From contig JBEBCD010000043.1 in the NCBI GenBank assembly GCA_041158045.1, positions 1 through 52,091 of the forward strand: DNA of 52,091 bases, in the 5' to 3' direction. Every line of letters begins with the position of its first letter. Within the stretch, counting starts at the first letter, position 1. The stretch is from CAXRBC01 sp041158045. GTDB lineage: Bacteria; Actinomycetota; Acidimicrobiia; Acidimicrobiales; Ilumatobacteraceae. This document shows positions 24,847-32,633 of the stretch, in pieces. A model generated the notes under the pieces. The model worked only from the letters and a program-made list of their open reading frames with translations. It made no database searches and was not told the DNA's origin. The translations under genes and the position numbers were made by a program.

Positions 24847-25707
24847 TCATGTGGCGATCGTCTCGCGTTGCTGGATCGCGACGCCGAGGAGCACGAGCAC
24901 GATGCCGAGGAGATCGATCCGCGACGGCGTCTGGTCGAGGAATGCGAAGCCGAACACGGTCGCGGTGACGGGGAGCAGCGCGAGGAGCAGCGAGAAGCGA
25001 CGCACGGGGATGCGCCTCAGCGTGAACTGGTCGATGCCGTAGCCCACGACGTTGGACAGCGTGCCGACGAGCACGCAGAGCGCGAGGAGGCGCGGGGAGG
25101 CGAGCACCGTGCCCGCGTCGGCGAGGCCGAAGGGCGCGATCGCGACGGCGCCGATCGCGAGCCCGACGCCGAGCCCGGCCGCGCCCCGCGTGACCCGCGC
25201 GACCCGCGAGCCGAGCACGATGTAGAGGGCCCACATGGCGGAGGCGAGGAAGATGTAGACGAGGCCGAGCGGCTCGCGGTCCACCTCGACGCCGGTGAGC
25301 ACGACCACGCCGGCCACCGCGGCGACGAGGGCCACCCCGTTGCGCGCGGTGCGCGTGCGCAGCGCGGCGACGAGGATCGGCCCGATGAACTCGATGGCCA
25401 CGCCCTTGCCGAGGTCGAGGCGCTCGATCGCGAGGTAGAAGGTGAGGTTCATCGCCGCGGTCGCGATGCCGAAGCCGGCGGCCGCGGCGAGCCGCGCGCG
25501 AGACCAGCGCCCGTCCTCCCGCAGCGAGCGCCACGAGAGCGCGAGCAGGACGACGGCCGCGCCGATCACGCGGTACCACGCGACCGTCGCGGGGGCGGCC
25601 TCGTCGAAGATCGAGACCGCGACGACGGCGCCCGCGTACTGGCCCGTCGCGGAGACGAGGAAGAGCGCCTCCGGGGGCGCCCCGGCGAGGCGGGAGAACC
25701 GGCTCAG
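24847..25707 (-). CDS. EamA/DMT family transporter
   Basis: A protein of about 286 aa with ten predicted transmembrane helices in two EamA repeats. The first repeat contains TVAWYRVIGAAVVLLAL and AMNLTFYLAIERLDLGKGVAIEF; the second contains SNVVGYGIDQFTLRRIPVRR and a final helix DLLGIVLVLLGVAIQQR. Relatives export amino acids or small metabolites, as RhtA does for threonine and homoserine; the RhtA-like AIEFIGPI segment is visible. No ATG, GTG or TTG is available at the 5' end. The likely start is a CTG at 25707, inside a 14-bp tandem duplication that separates it from the aldolase stop. Confidence 0.82.
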   Translation of the reverse strand: MSRFSRLAGAPPEALFLVSATGQYAGAVVAVSIFDEAAPATVAWYRVIGAAVVLLALSWRSLREDGRWSRARLAAAAGFGIATAAMNLTFYLAIERLDLGKGVAIEFIGPILVAALRTRTARNGVALVAAVAGVVVLTGVEVDREPLGLVYIFLASAMWALYIVLGSRVARVTRGAAGLGVGLAIGAVAIAPFGLADAGTVLASPRLLALCVLVGTLSNVVGYGIDQFTLRRIPVRRFSLLLALLPVTATVFGFAFLDQTPSRIDLLGIVLVLLGVAIQQRETIAT

Positions 25708-25725
25708 TCGGACCGGCTCAGTCGA
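25698..25725. repeat. 14-bp tandem duplication at a gene junction
   Basis: ACCGGCTCAGTCGG is followed at once by a second copy differing only in the last base. The unit carries the reverse-strand CTGA. One copy contains the aldolase stop, and the other contains the probable CTG start of the EamA gene. Confidence 0.75.
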
Positions 25726-26542
25726 AGAGATCGGGGTCGGTGCGGCAGATCTCCTGCCACAGCGGCTGGAAGTGCAGCCACCCCGCGAGGTGCGACCCCG
25801 CGAGGTCGCGCGTGGCGATCGCCATGTCGTGCGGGATCGAGATCGGCTCACCCGCGGCCTCCGCGAGGAGCTGCGCCTGGCACGAGCGCTCCATGGTGAT
25901 GAACCAGAAGGCGGCCGCGTCGACGGTCGGACCGACGGTGAAGTGCCCGTGGTTCTGGTGGATCGCGGCCTTGCCGGAGGGGAACTTGGCCGCGATCTCG
26001 CGCGCCGCCTCGAGCTCGAAGACGACCTTGCCGCCCTGCTCGCGGATGACCACGTGGTCCTCGTAGAAGTAGCAGGCGTCCTGCGTGATCGGGTCGAGCG
26101 GTCGGCCGAGCGACGACCACGCCTTGCCATGGGTCGCGTGCGCGTGCGCCGCCGAGATCACGTCGGGGCGCGCCTGGTGGAGCGCCGAGTGGATGCAGAA
26201 TGCCGCGCGGTTGACCGGCTCGGAGCCGACGACGACGTCGCCGTGGTGGTCGACGAGGATGAGGTCCCGCACGCGCACCTGTCGGAAGCTCATCGTGAAG
26301 GGGTTCACCCAGAAGAGGTCGGGGTACTCCGGGTCGCGCACCGTGATGTGGCCGGCGACGCCCTCGCCGAAGCCGAGTCGCCCGAAGATGCGCAGCGCGC
26401 CCGCGAGCTTGCGCTTGCGCTCGAGCCGCTCCTCCTCGACCGAGGCGAAGGTCGGCATCGCGATCTGCCGCACCTCCTTCGGGGTGAGCGCGACGCCGTC
26501 GATGCTCCCGACGCGCGCGCCCGGGCGGTCGATGATGGCCAT
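25718..26542 (-). CDS. Class II aldolase / adducin family protein
   Basis: A 274-aa class II aldolase/adducin-head protein. The zinc His pair is in SAAHAHATHGKAW, a further metal His is in HQNHGHFTVG, and the GHITVRDPEYPDLFWVNP block is typical of the L-fuculose-phosphate-aldolase-like and decarboxylase-like members used in small-molecule catabolism. The substrate is unclear. The ATG at 26542 has a TACACT box 6 nt upstream, so a leaderless start is expected. The EamA transporter follows directly and may move a product or substrate of this enzyme; that link is positional only. Confidence 0.88.
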   Translation of the reverse strand: MAIIDRPGARVGSIDGVALTPKEVRQIAMPTFASVEEERLERKRKLAGALRIFGRLGFGEGVAGHITVRDPEYPDLFWVNPFTMSFRQVRVRDLILVDHHGDVVVGSEPVNRAAFCIHSALHQARPDVISAAHAHATHGKAWSSLGRPLDPITQDACYFYEDHVVIREQGGKVVFELEAAREIAAKFPSGKAAIHQNHGHFTVGPTVDAAAFWFITMERSCQAQLLAEAAGEPISIPHDMAIATRDLAGSHLAGWLHFQPLWQEICRTDPDLFD

Positions 26543-26548
26543 GGGGGC

Positions 26549-26554
26549 AGTGTA
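26549..26554 (-). promoter_or_regulatory. -10 box for the class II aldolase gene
   Basis: TACACT on the minus strand ends 6 nt before the ATG at 26542. Confidence 0.6.
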
Positions 26555-26581
26555 CGACGGGGCGGCGCCGTGCTCGGCGCG

Positions 26582-28948
26582 TCAGTGCGTCGCGAGCAGC
26601 GCCGCGTTGACGATCTGCTCGGGCAGCAGGTCGAACGTGCCGTACAGCTCGGCGATCGATCCCGACTGGCCGAACTCGTCGACGCCCACCGGCACGACCC
26701 GCTGGCCGTACACCGAGCCGAGCCACGCGAGGGCGTGGCTCGCGGCGTCGTGCACCGTCACGATGGGCAGCGCGCGCTCGTGCGGCGCGATGAGCGCGGC
26801 GACGTGGCCGAGTCCGGCCGCGGGGGTCGCCGCACGGGCGGCCGCACGCAGCGCCGTACGCCACCCGCGGTAGACGCGGTCGGGCGAGCAGAGGTCGATC
26901 ACGACGGCGCCGACGCCCTCGGCCTCGAGCGCCTCGGCCGCGGCGAGCGCCTCGGGCACGACCGCGCCGGCGGCGACGAGCAGCACGTCCGCGTCGCCGC
27001 GCGGCTCGCGCAGTCGGTACCCGCCCGCGATCGCGTCGGCCCGCACCGCGTCCTCGCCGCGGGCCGCGACGAGCGCCTCGAGCGGCGACTGGTCGACGGG
27101 GCGCGTCGAGAGCCGCAGGTACAGCGAGTCGCCGTCGGGTGCACCGAGGCGGGCGAGCCCGTCGCAGAGCAGCCAGTCGAGCGTGCGCGCGTGGCAGGGC
27201 TCGGCGTAGGTGATGCCCGGCAGCTCGAGGCCGATCGACGCGGTGACGGTGCTCTGGTGGGCGCCGCCCTCGGGCGCGAGCGTCACGCCCGACGGGGTGC
27301 CGACGACGACGAAGCGCGCGCCGTTGTAGAGCGCGTAGATGAGCGCGTCGAGGCCGCGGCAGACGAACGGGTCGTACACGGTGCCGATCGGCAGCAGGTG
27401 CTCGCCGTGCAGCTCGTGGCCGAGGCCGAGGGCGTGGAGGGTGAGGAAGAGGTTCATCTCGCTGATGCCGAGCTCGAGGTGGCGGCCCTCGGGACCCTCC
27501 TTCCACTTCAGGAGGCGGTCGTCGCCGAGGAAGTCGGGCTGCGCCTCGGGGTGGAACACGCCGTACTTGTTGATCCAGCCGCCGAGGTTGGTGCTCACGC
27601 TGACGTCGGGGGAGGTCGTGACGAGCCGCTCGGCGACCTCGGGGTGCGTGCCGAGCCCGGTGAGGAGGCGGCCGAACGCCTCCTGCGTCGACACGGGCTT
27701 GGCGCCGAGCGCGAGGCCGACCGATGCGGGCACGGCGAGGCGCGGGCGCGCGGGGACCGGACGGTTGTTGACGTCACCACCGACGGCGCGGCAGACGCGG
27801 TCCTCCTCGGTGTCGGGCGCGAAGCGGTCCCACTCCGTCTCGGCGTCGAGTCCGCAGCGGGCGCGCAGCTCGTCGATCTGGGTGCCGGAGAGCAGCGCCG
27901 CGTGGTTGAGCGGGTCGCCCGCGATCGGCAGGCCCCAGCCCTTCACCGTGTAGGCGAAGACGACGCTCGGGCGGTCGGTGACGAGGTCGCACTCGCGGTA
28001 CGCGTCGAGGAGCAGGCCGATGTCGTGGCCCCCCAGGTTCTGCACCAGTGGCGCGACGTCCTCCTCGGCGAGCTTGGAGATCGTCGTCTTGACGGCCTTC
28101 GGCGCGCCCTCGAGGAACGCCTCGCGCAGGTCCTCGCCGCGGAGGGCGAAGAGGCTCTGGTAGCGCTCGTTCGACATGTCGTCGATCCAGCCGCGTAGCG
28201 ACGTGCCGCCGGGGCGCTCGAAGGCGGCCTGCAGGCGGTGGCCGTACTTGGCCTCGACGACGTGCCAGCCGGCGTCGGCGAAGAACTCCTGGAGCTTGCG
28301 GATCTTCATGCCCGGCACGACGCGGTCGAGGCTCTGGCGGTTGGCGTCGACGACCCACATCACGTTGCCGAGGCCCTGCAGCGCGGGGTCGGCGATCGCC
28401 TCCCAGACGTTGCCCTCGTCGAGCTCGGCATCGCCGACGGTGGCGATGAATCGCGCGGACGGGCGGGGCCCGAAGTGCGCGTCCACGTAGCGCCGCGCCA
28501 TCGAGGCGAAGAGCGGTGCGACCGCGCCGAGGCCGACCGAGCCGGTGCTGAAGTCGGCGACGTCCGGGTCCTTGGTGCGGCTCGGGTACGACTGCAGGCC
28601 GCCGAGGCTGCGCAGGCGCGTGAGGTAGGAGCGGTCGAGCTCGCCGGTGAGGTACTTGATGGCGTGGAAGATCGGGGAGGCGTGCGGCTTGACCGCCACC
28701 TTGTCGTCGCCGTTGAGGTGGCCGAACCAGAGGGACGTCATGATGCCGACGACGCTCGCGCTGGAGGCCATGTGGCCGCCGACCTTCACCTGGTACTCGG
28801 CGTCGCGGCCGCCGGGGGACGCCGCGGGGGGCCGCTCGCGGTTGGCGTGGTCGACCATCCGCACGGCGAGCCAGAGCACGCGCTGCTGGATGCGCTCGAG
28901 GACGGCGACGTCGGCGAGCTGCTCGCGTCCCGTGGTCGGCGTCGGCAC
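26582..28948 (-). CDS. AceE/transketolase-like thiamine-diphosphate enzyme (E1 component homologue)
   Basis: A 788-aa single-chain thiamine-diphosphate enzyme. The N-terminal TPP-binding half contains GGHMASSASVVGIMTSLWFGH, HASPIFHAIKYLTG, FSTGSVGLGAVAPLFA and the metal/TPP motif GDAELDEGNVWEAI ending at VVDANRQSLD. The central pyrimidine-binding half begins near KPVSTQEAFGRLL and includes ELGISEMN with its catalytic Glu and the EGGAHQS loop. A C-terminal transketolase-type domain ends with VDEFGQSGS. It resembles homodimeric AceE but is about 100 residues shorter. It could be the E1 partner of the E2/E3 encoded at 7.2-10 kb, or a separate transketolase-like enzyme. GTG 28948 is chosen for the CAGACT box 7 nt upstream. 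Confidence 0.82.
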   Translation of the reverse strand: MPTPTTGREQLADVAVLERIQQRVLWLAVRMVDHANRERPPAASPGGRDAEYQVKVGGHMASSASVVGIMTSLWFGHLNGDDKVAVKPHASPIFHAIKYLTGELDRSYLTRLRSLGGLQSYPSRTKDPDVADFSTGSVGLGAVAPLFASMARRYVDAHFGPRPSARFIATVGDAELDEGNVWEAIADPALQGLGNVMWVVDANRQSLDRVVPGMKIRKLQEFFADAGWHVVEAKYGHRLQAAFERPGGTSLRGWIDDMSNERYQSLFALRGEDLREAFLEGAPKAVKTTISKLAEEDVAPLVQNLGGHDIGLLLDAYRECDLVTDRPSVVFAYTVKGWGLPIAGDPLNHAALLSGTQIDELRARCGLDAETEWDRFAPDTEEDRVCRAVGGDVNNRPVPARPRLAVPASVGLALGAKPVSTQEAFGRLLTGLGTHPEVAERLVTTSPDVSVSTNLGGWINKYGVFHPEAQPDFLGDDRLLKWKEGPEGRHLELGISEMNLFLTLHALGLGHELHGEHLLPIGTVYDPFVCRGLDALIYALYNGARFVVVGTPSGVTLAPEGGAHQSTVTASIGLELPGITYAEPCHARTLDWLLCDGLARLGAPDGDSLYLRLSTRPVDQSPLEALVAARGEDAVRADAIAGGYRLREPRGDADVLLVAAGAVVPEALAAAEALEAEGVGAVVIDLCSPDRVYRGWRTALRAAARAATPAAGLGHVAALIAPHERALPIVTVHDAASHALAWLGSVYGQRVVPVGVDEFGQSGSIAELYGTFDLLPEQIVNAALLATH

Positions 28949-28955
28949 GGCGGTC

Positions 28956-28961
28956 AGTCTG
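28956..28961 (-). promoter_or_regulatory. Near-consensus -10 box for the AceE-like gene
   Basis: CAGACT, one base off TANNNT, ends 7 nt before the GTG at 28948 on the minus strand. Confidence 0.4.
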
Positions 28962-29005
28962 ACACGCCGCCGCGGGCGGGGCGGCGGCGCTCGCCGCCAC
29001 GGGGG

Positions 29006-29011
29006 TACCGT
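29006..29011 (+). promoter_or_regulatory. -10 box for the RidA gene
   Basis: TACCGT ends 6 nt before the ATG at 29018. Confidence 0.55.
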
Positions 29012-29017
29012 GAGGAC

Positions 29018-29461
29018 ATGCCGGGGTCGGGCGATCCGCGCGCGCCGCGCGAGCTGCGACCCCCGACCGTGGCGGCGCCCGCCGCCGCCTACGCGCACGG
29101 CGTGCTCGTGCCCGCGGGGTGCGACGTCGTGCACACGTCCGGCGTCGTGCCGACCCGTCCCGACGGCACCGTGCCCGCCGACGTGGGCGCGCAGGCCGAC
29201 GTCGTGTGGGCCAACCTCGCGGCGATCCTCGGCGACGCCGGCATGACGCTCGCCGACGCGGTGTCGGTGACGACCTACGTCGTCGCCCCCGGCGACCCCG
29301 CGGCGCTGCGCGCGCGGCTCGACGCGGTGATGGCGCGCCGCGACGCGGCCCTCGGCGGACGGCGCGCGGCGTCGACGCTGGTCACCGTGCCGGCGCTCGC
29401 GCGGCCCGAGTGGCTCGTGGAGATCGCCGTCGTCGCCGCCCGCCCCGCGGGCCGCCCGTAG
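29018..29461 (+). CDS. RidA/YjgF/YER057c/UK114 family protein
   Basis: A 147-aa protein of the RidA fold, whose archetype hydrolyses reactive enamine/imine intermediates. Characteristic parts are VVHTSGVVPTRPDG, QADVVWANLAAILGDAGMTLADAVSVTTYV and the C-terminal VPALARPEWLVEIAVVAA. There the Arg aligning with the catalytic Arg of RidA is retained. The N-terminal 20 residues (PGSGDPRAPRE) are an extension beyond the usual start. It is divergent from the AceE-like gene with 69 nt between starts, and its TAG stop forms the -10 box of the mutase gene. Confidence 0.88.
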   Translation: MPGSGDPRAPRELRPPTVAAPAAAYAHGVLVPAGCDVVHTSGVVPTRPDGTVPADVGAQADVVWANLAAILGDAGMTLADAVSVTTYVVAPGDPAALRARLDAVMARRDAALGGRRAASTLVTVPALARPEWLVEIAVVAARPAGRP

Positions 29462-29464
29462 CGT
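29459..29464 (+). promoter_or_regulatory. -10 box for the mutase gene, built on an upstream stop codon
   Basis: TAGCGT begins with the RidA TAG stop and ends 7 nt before the GTG at 29472. Confidence 0.6.
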
Positions 29465-29471
29465 GACGGCC

Positions 29472-31097
29472 GTGCCGGGGGGATCGAGCGGCGCGCGGGG
29501 CCGCGAGCCGCTGGACGCGAGCGGCGCATCGCGGCGCACGGACTCGGGCATCGAGATCGCCCCCCTCTACGACGCGACGGCGCTCGACGGCTGGTCGCCG
29601 ACCGAGCGCCTCGGCGCGCCGGGCGCCGCGCCGTACACGCGCGGCATCTACCCGACGATGCACCGTGACCGGCCCTGGACGATGCGCCAGTACGCCGGCT
29701 TCGGCACCGCGGCGGACACCAACGCGCGCTTCAAGTTCCTCCTCGAGGCCGGCCAGACGGGCCTGTCGTGCGCCTTCGACCTGCCGACGCAGATGGGTTA
29801 CGACAGCGACCACCCGCGGGCCGCCGGCGAGGTGGGGAAGGTCGGCGTCGCGATCGACTCGATCGAGGACATGCGGGCGCTCCTCGCGGACCTGCCGCTC
29901 GACCGCGTCACGACGTCGATGACGATCAACTCGACGGCCGCGATCCTGCTGCTGCTCTACGAGCTCGTGGCCGAGGAGCGGGGCATCGCCCCCTCGGCGA
30001 TCAGCGGGACGATCCAGAACGACCTGCTGAAGGAGTACGTCGCCCGCGGGACGTACGTCTACCCGCCGCGCGCCTCGATGCGGATCATCACCGACGTCTT
30101 CGCGTACTGCGCGGAGCGGATCCCGCGGTGGAACACGATCTCGGTCTCCGGCTACCACATCCGCGAGGCGGGCAGCACCGCGGTGCAGGAGCTCGCATTC
30201 ACCCTCGCGCACGCGATCGCCTACGTGCGGGCGGCGGTGGACGCCGGCCTCGACGTCGACGACTTCGCCCCGCGGATCAGCTTCTTCTGGAACGCGCACA
30301 ACAACTTCTTCGAGGAGGTCGCCAAGTTCCGCGCCAGTCGCCGGATGTGGCACCGGATCATGACCGAGCGCTTCGGCGCGCGGAAGCCGGCGAGCACCCT
30401 CATGCGGTTCCACACCCAGACCGGCGGCGCGACGCTCACCGCGCAGCAGCCGCTCAACAACGTGGTGCGCGTCGCGCTCCAGAGCCTCGCCGCGGTCATG
30501 GGCGGGACGCAGAGCCTCCACACCAACGGCTACGACGAGGCGCTCGGCCTGCCGACCGAGGAGGCGGCGCGCATCGCGCTGCGCACCCAGCAGGTGATCG
30601 CGCACGAGAGCGGCGTGACCGACACGCCCGACCCCCTGGCGGGCTCGTACTACCTCGAGTGGCTCACCGACGAGGTCGAGCGCCGCGCCTGGGAGTACAT
30701 CGAGCGGATCGACGCGATGGGCGGCGCGGTGGCGGCGATCGAGGCGGGCTTCCAGGTCGCCGAGATCGAGGAGGCGGCGTACGCCTACACGCGCTCGGTG
30801 GACGACGGCGACCGCATGATCGTGGGGGTCAACGCCCACGTCGAGACCGAGACGCACCAGCCGACGGTGCTGCGCGTCGACCCCGAGCGCGAGCGCGCCC
30901 AGGTGGAGCGTGTGCGGGCGCTGCGCGCGTCGCGCGACGCCGCGGCGGTCGCCGCGCGTCTCGACGACGTGCGGACCGCGGCGCGGGGGACGGCCAACCT
31001 GCTCCCCCCGATGCGCGAGGCGCTGCGCGCCCGCGCGACGCTCGGCGAGGTCAGCGACGCACTGCGCGACGTCTTCGGCGTCCACCGCCCCGGCTGA
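29472..31097 (+). CDS. Adenosylcobalamin-dependent acyl-CoA mutase, large (alpha) subunit
   Basis: A 541-aa TIM-barrel catalytic subunit of the methylmalonyl-CoA mutase family without the cobalamin-binding domain. Family blocks include YTRGIYPTMHRDRPWTMRQYAGFG, FDLPTQMGYDSDHP, GTIQNDLLKEYVARGTYVYPP, SISGYHIREAG-like VSGYHIREAG and LHTNGYDEALGLPT. The Tyr of RQYAGF and the Arg of KEYVARGTY match the carboxylate-recognising pair of methylmalonyl-CoA mutase, whereas isobutyryl-CoA mutases carry Phe and Gln. That favours a dicarboxylic acyl-CoA substrate. The B12-binding subunit must be encoded elsewhere. The GTG at 29472 fits the promoter; the GTG at 29463 would lie inside the -10 box. Confidence 0.9.
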   Translation: MPGGSSGARGREPLDASGASRRTDSGIEIAPLYDATALDGWSPTERLGAPGAAPYTRGIYPTMHRDRPWTMRQYAGFGTAADTNARFKFLLEAGQTGLSCAFDLPTQMGYDSDHPRAAGEVGKVGVAIDSIEDMRALLADLPLDRVTTSMTINSTAAILLLLYELVAEERGIAPSAISGTIQNDLLKEYVARGTYVYPPRASMRIITDVFAYCAERIPRWNTISVSGYHIREAGSTAVQELAFTLAHAIAYVRAAVDAGLDVDDFAPRISFFWNAHNNFFEEVAKFRASRRMWHRIMTERFGARKPASTLMRFHTQTGGATLTAQQPLNNVVRVALQSLAAVMGGTQSLHTNGYDEALGLPTEEAARIALRTQQVIAHESGVTDTPDPLAGSYYLEWLTDEVERRAWEYIERIDAMGGAVAAIEAGFQVAEIEEAAYAYTRSVDDGDRMIVGVNAHVETETHQPTVLRVDPERERAQVERVRALRASRDAAAVAARLDDVRTAARGTANLLPPMREALRARATLGEVSDALRDVFGVHRPG

Positions 31098-31112
31098 GGC
31101 GCGGACCGCCGT

Positions 31113-31679
31113 TCAGGCGTCGACGACGCGGACGTCGGCCGGCGGGCGCTCGATCGTCGCGGGGCCGCCCGATGCCGCGGGCCAGCCGAGGTAGACGAGG
31201 CCCGTGACGTGCGTGCCGGCGGGGAAGCCGACGGCCGCGGCGACGGCATCGTTGGCGCCCTTCGGGCAGCTCGACCAGAAGCTCGCGAGCCCGCGCGCCG
31301 TGGCGCCGAGCAGCACGTTCTGGATGCCGGCGGCGACCGCGTCGCGGTTCTCCGCCGTGCGCAGCGGCGTGTCGCCGGGCAGCGTGCCGACGGCGAGGAC
31401 GACGGGGGCGCGCAGGTACTTGCCGCGGGTCTTGGTCACTCGTGGCGCGGGGTCGCCGTGCACCGCCATGGCGTCCGCGGCGGCGTCGCCGAGCCGCGCG
31501 CGGCCCCGGCCGACGACGATCGCGAAGACCCACGGCCAGGTGAGCTTGTGGTTGGGCGCCCAGGTGGCGAGCGTGCAGAGCTCGCGCACGACGGCGGGGT
31601 CGACGGCGCGCTCGGGATCCATGACGAGGCTCGTGCGCCGGGCGCGCACGAGCGCGTCCAGCCCCGCCGGGTCGAGCAC
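31113..31679 (-). CDS. Nitroreductase family protein
   Basis: A 188-aa FMN-dependent nitroreductase-fold protein. Visible are the N-terminal FMN phosphate-binding RRTSLVMDPERAVDPAVV, TLATWAPNHKLTWPWVF, the central ENRDAVAAGIQNVLLGATARGL and the closing GLVYLGWPA. The substrate is unknown; relatives reduce nitroaromatics, quinones or flavins. The GTG at 31679 is 2 nt after the dapD stop, so it is the last gene of the accA-lysS-dapD unit. No functional tie to lysine synthesis is apparent. Confidence 0.87.
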   Translation of the reverse strand: MLDPAGLDALVRARRTSLVMDPERAVDPAVVRELCTLATWAPNHKLTWPWVFAIVVGRGRARLGDAAADAMAVHGDPAPRVTKTRGKYLRAPVVLAVGTLPGDTPLRTAENRDAVAAGIQNVLLGATARGLASFWSSCPKGANDAVAAAVGFPAGTHVTGLVYLGWPAASGGPATIERPPADVRVVDA

Positions 31680-31681
31680 GG

Positions 31682-32602
31682 TCAGTTGGCGTGGAGGGCG
31701 GCGTTGAGCCCGCCCCACGAGCCCGACCGCGGCACCGCCTCCACGGCCCCCGTCTGGCTGTGGCGGCGGAAGAGCATGCCGCGCACGCCCGACATCTCGC
31801 GCGCCTTGACGGTCGCGCCGTCGGGCAGCCGCACGAGCGTCCCCGCCGTGACGTAGAGGCCCGCCTCGACGACGCATTCGTCGCCGAGGCTGATGCCGAG
31901 CCCGGAGTTGGCCCCGAGGAGGCAGCGCGCGCCGACCGAGATGCGCTCCTTGCCGCCGCCCGAGAGCGTGCCCATGATCGACGCACCGCCGCCGACGTCG
32001 GTGCCGTCGCCGACGACGACGCCGGCGGAGATGCGTCCCTCGACCATCGAGGCGCCGAGCGTGCCGGCGTTGAAGTTGCAGAACCCCTCGTGCATGACGG
32101 TGGTGCCCGCGGCGAGGTGGGCGCCGAGGCGCACGCGGGACGCGTCGGCGATGCGCACTCCCGCCGGCACCACGTAGTCGGTCATGCGGGGGAACTTGTC
32201 GACGCCGTGCACGACGAGGTGCCCGCCGCCGCGCCGCTCGTGCCACGAGAGCTCGTCGACGTGGTCGACCGGCACGGGGCCGAGGCGGGTCCACGCGACG
32301 TTGTGGAGCACGCCGAAGATGCCGTCGAGGTTGAGCGAGTGGGGCGTCGCGAGGCGGTGCGAGAGCAGGTGGAGGCGCAGGTAGGCGTCGCGCGCGTCGG
32401 CGGGCGCGACGTCCACGTCGACGACGAGGCGCACCGGCACGAGCCCGACGCCGCGGCGGGGGTCGGTGTGGGGCTCCGGCAGCGACCGGGCCGGCTCGTC
32501 GGGCACCGCGTCACCCCAGCCGACGCGGCGGTAATACGTGTCGAGCACGGCGCCGTCGGGCGCGACGGTGGCGAGGCCGACGCCCCAGGCCGCGCGGCTC
32601 AC
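31682..32602 (-). CDS. dapD: 2,3,4,5-tetrahydropyridine-2,6-dicarboxylate N-succinyltransferase
   Basis: A 306-aa trimeric left-handed beta-helix enzyme of the diaminopimelate/lysine pathway, of the actinobacterial DapD type. The C-terminal half shows the hexapeptide pattern (HEGFCNFNAGTLGASMVEGR, VVGDGTDVGGGASIMGTLSGGG, KERISVGARCLLGANSGLGI). The N-terminal half has HLLSHRLATPHSLNLDGIFG, also characteristic of this group. GTG 32602 follows the lysS stop after 31 nt, with a poor Shine-Dalgarno sequence. Its product feeds meso-diaminopimelate and lysine, which links it in theme to the lysyl-tRNA synthetase upstream. Confidence 0.95.
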   Translation of the reverse strand: MSRAAWGVGLATVAPDGAVLDTYYRRVGWGDAVPDEPARSLPEPHTDPRRGVGLVPVRLVVDVDVAPADARDAYLRLHLLSHRLATPHSLNLDGIFGVLHNVAWTRLGPVPVDHVDELSWHERRGGGHLVVHGVDKFPRMTDYVVPAGVRIADASRVRLGAHLAAGTTVMHEGFCNFNAGTLGASMVEGRISAGVVVGDGTDVGGGASIMGTLSGGGKERISVGARCLLGANSGLGISLGDECVVEAGLYVTAGTLVRLPDGATVKAREMSGVRGMLFRRHSQTGAVEAVPRSGSWGGLNAALHAN

Positions 32603-32633
32603 GCGGCCCCCCGGCGGGCGCGGGCGGCGCGGA

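Noticed and set aside
29463..29471. GTG at 29463 as the mutase start
   Set aside because: It lies inside the TAGCGT box. The GTG at 29472 has the 7-nt spacing used by the other genes.
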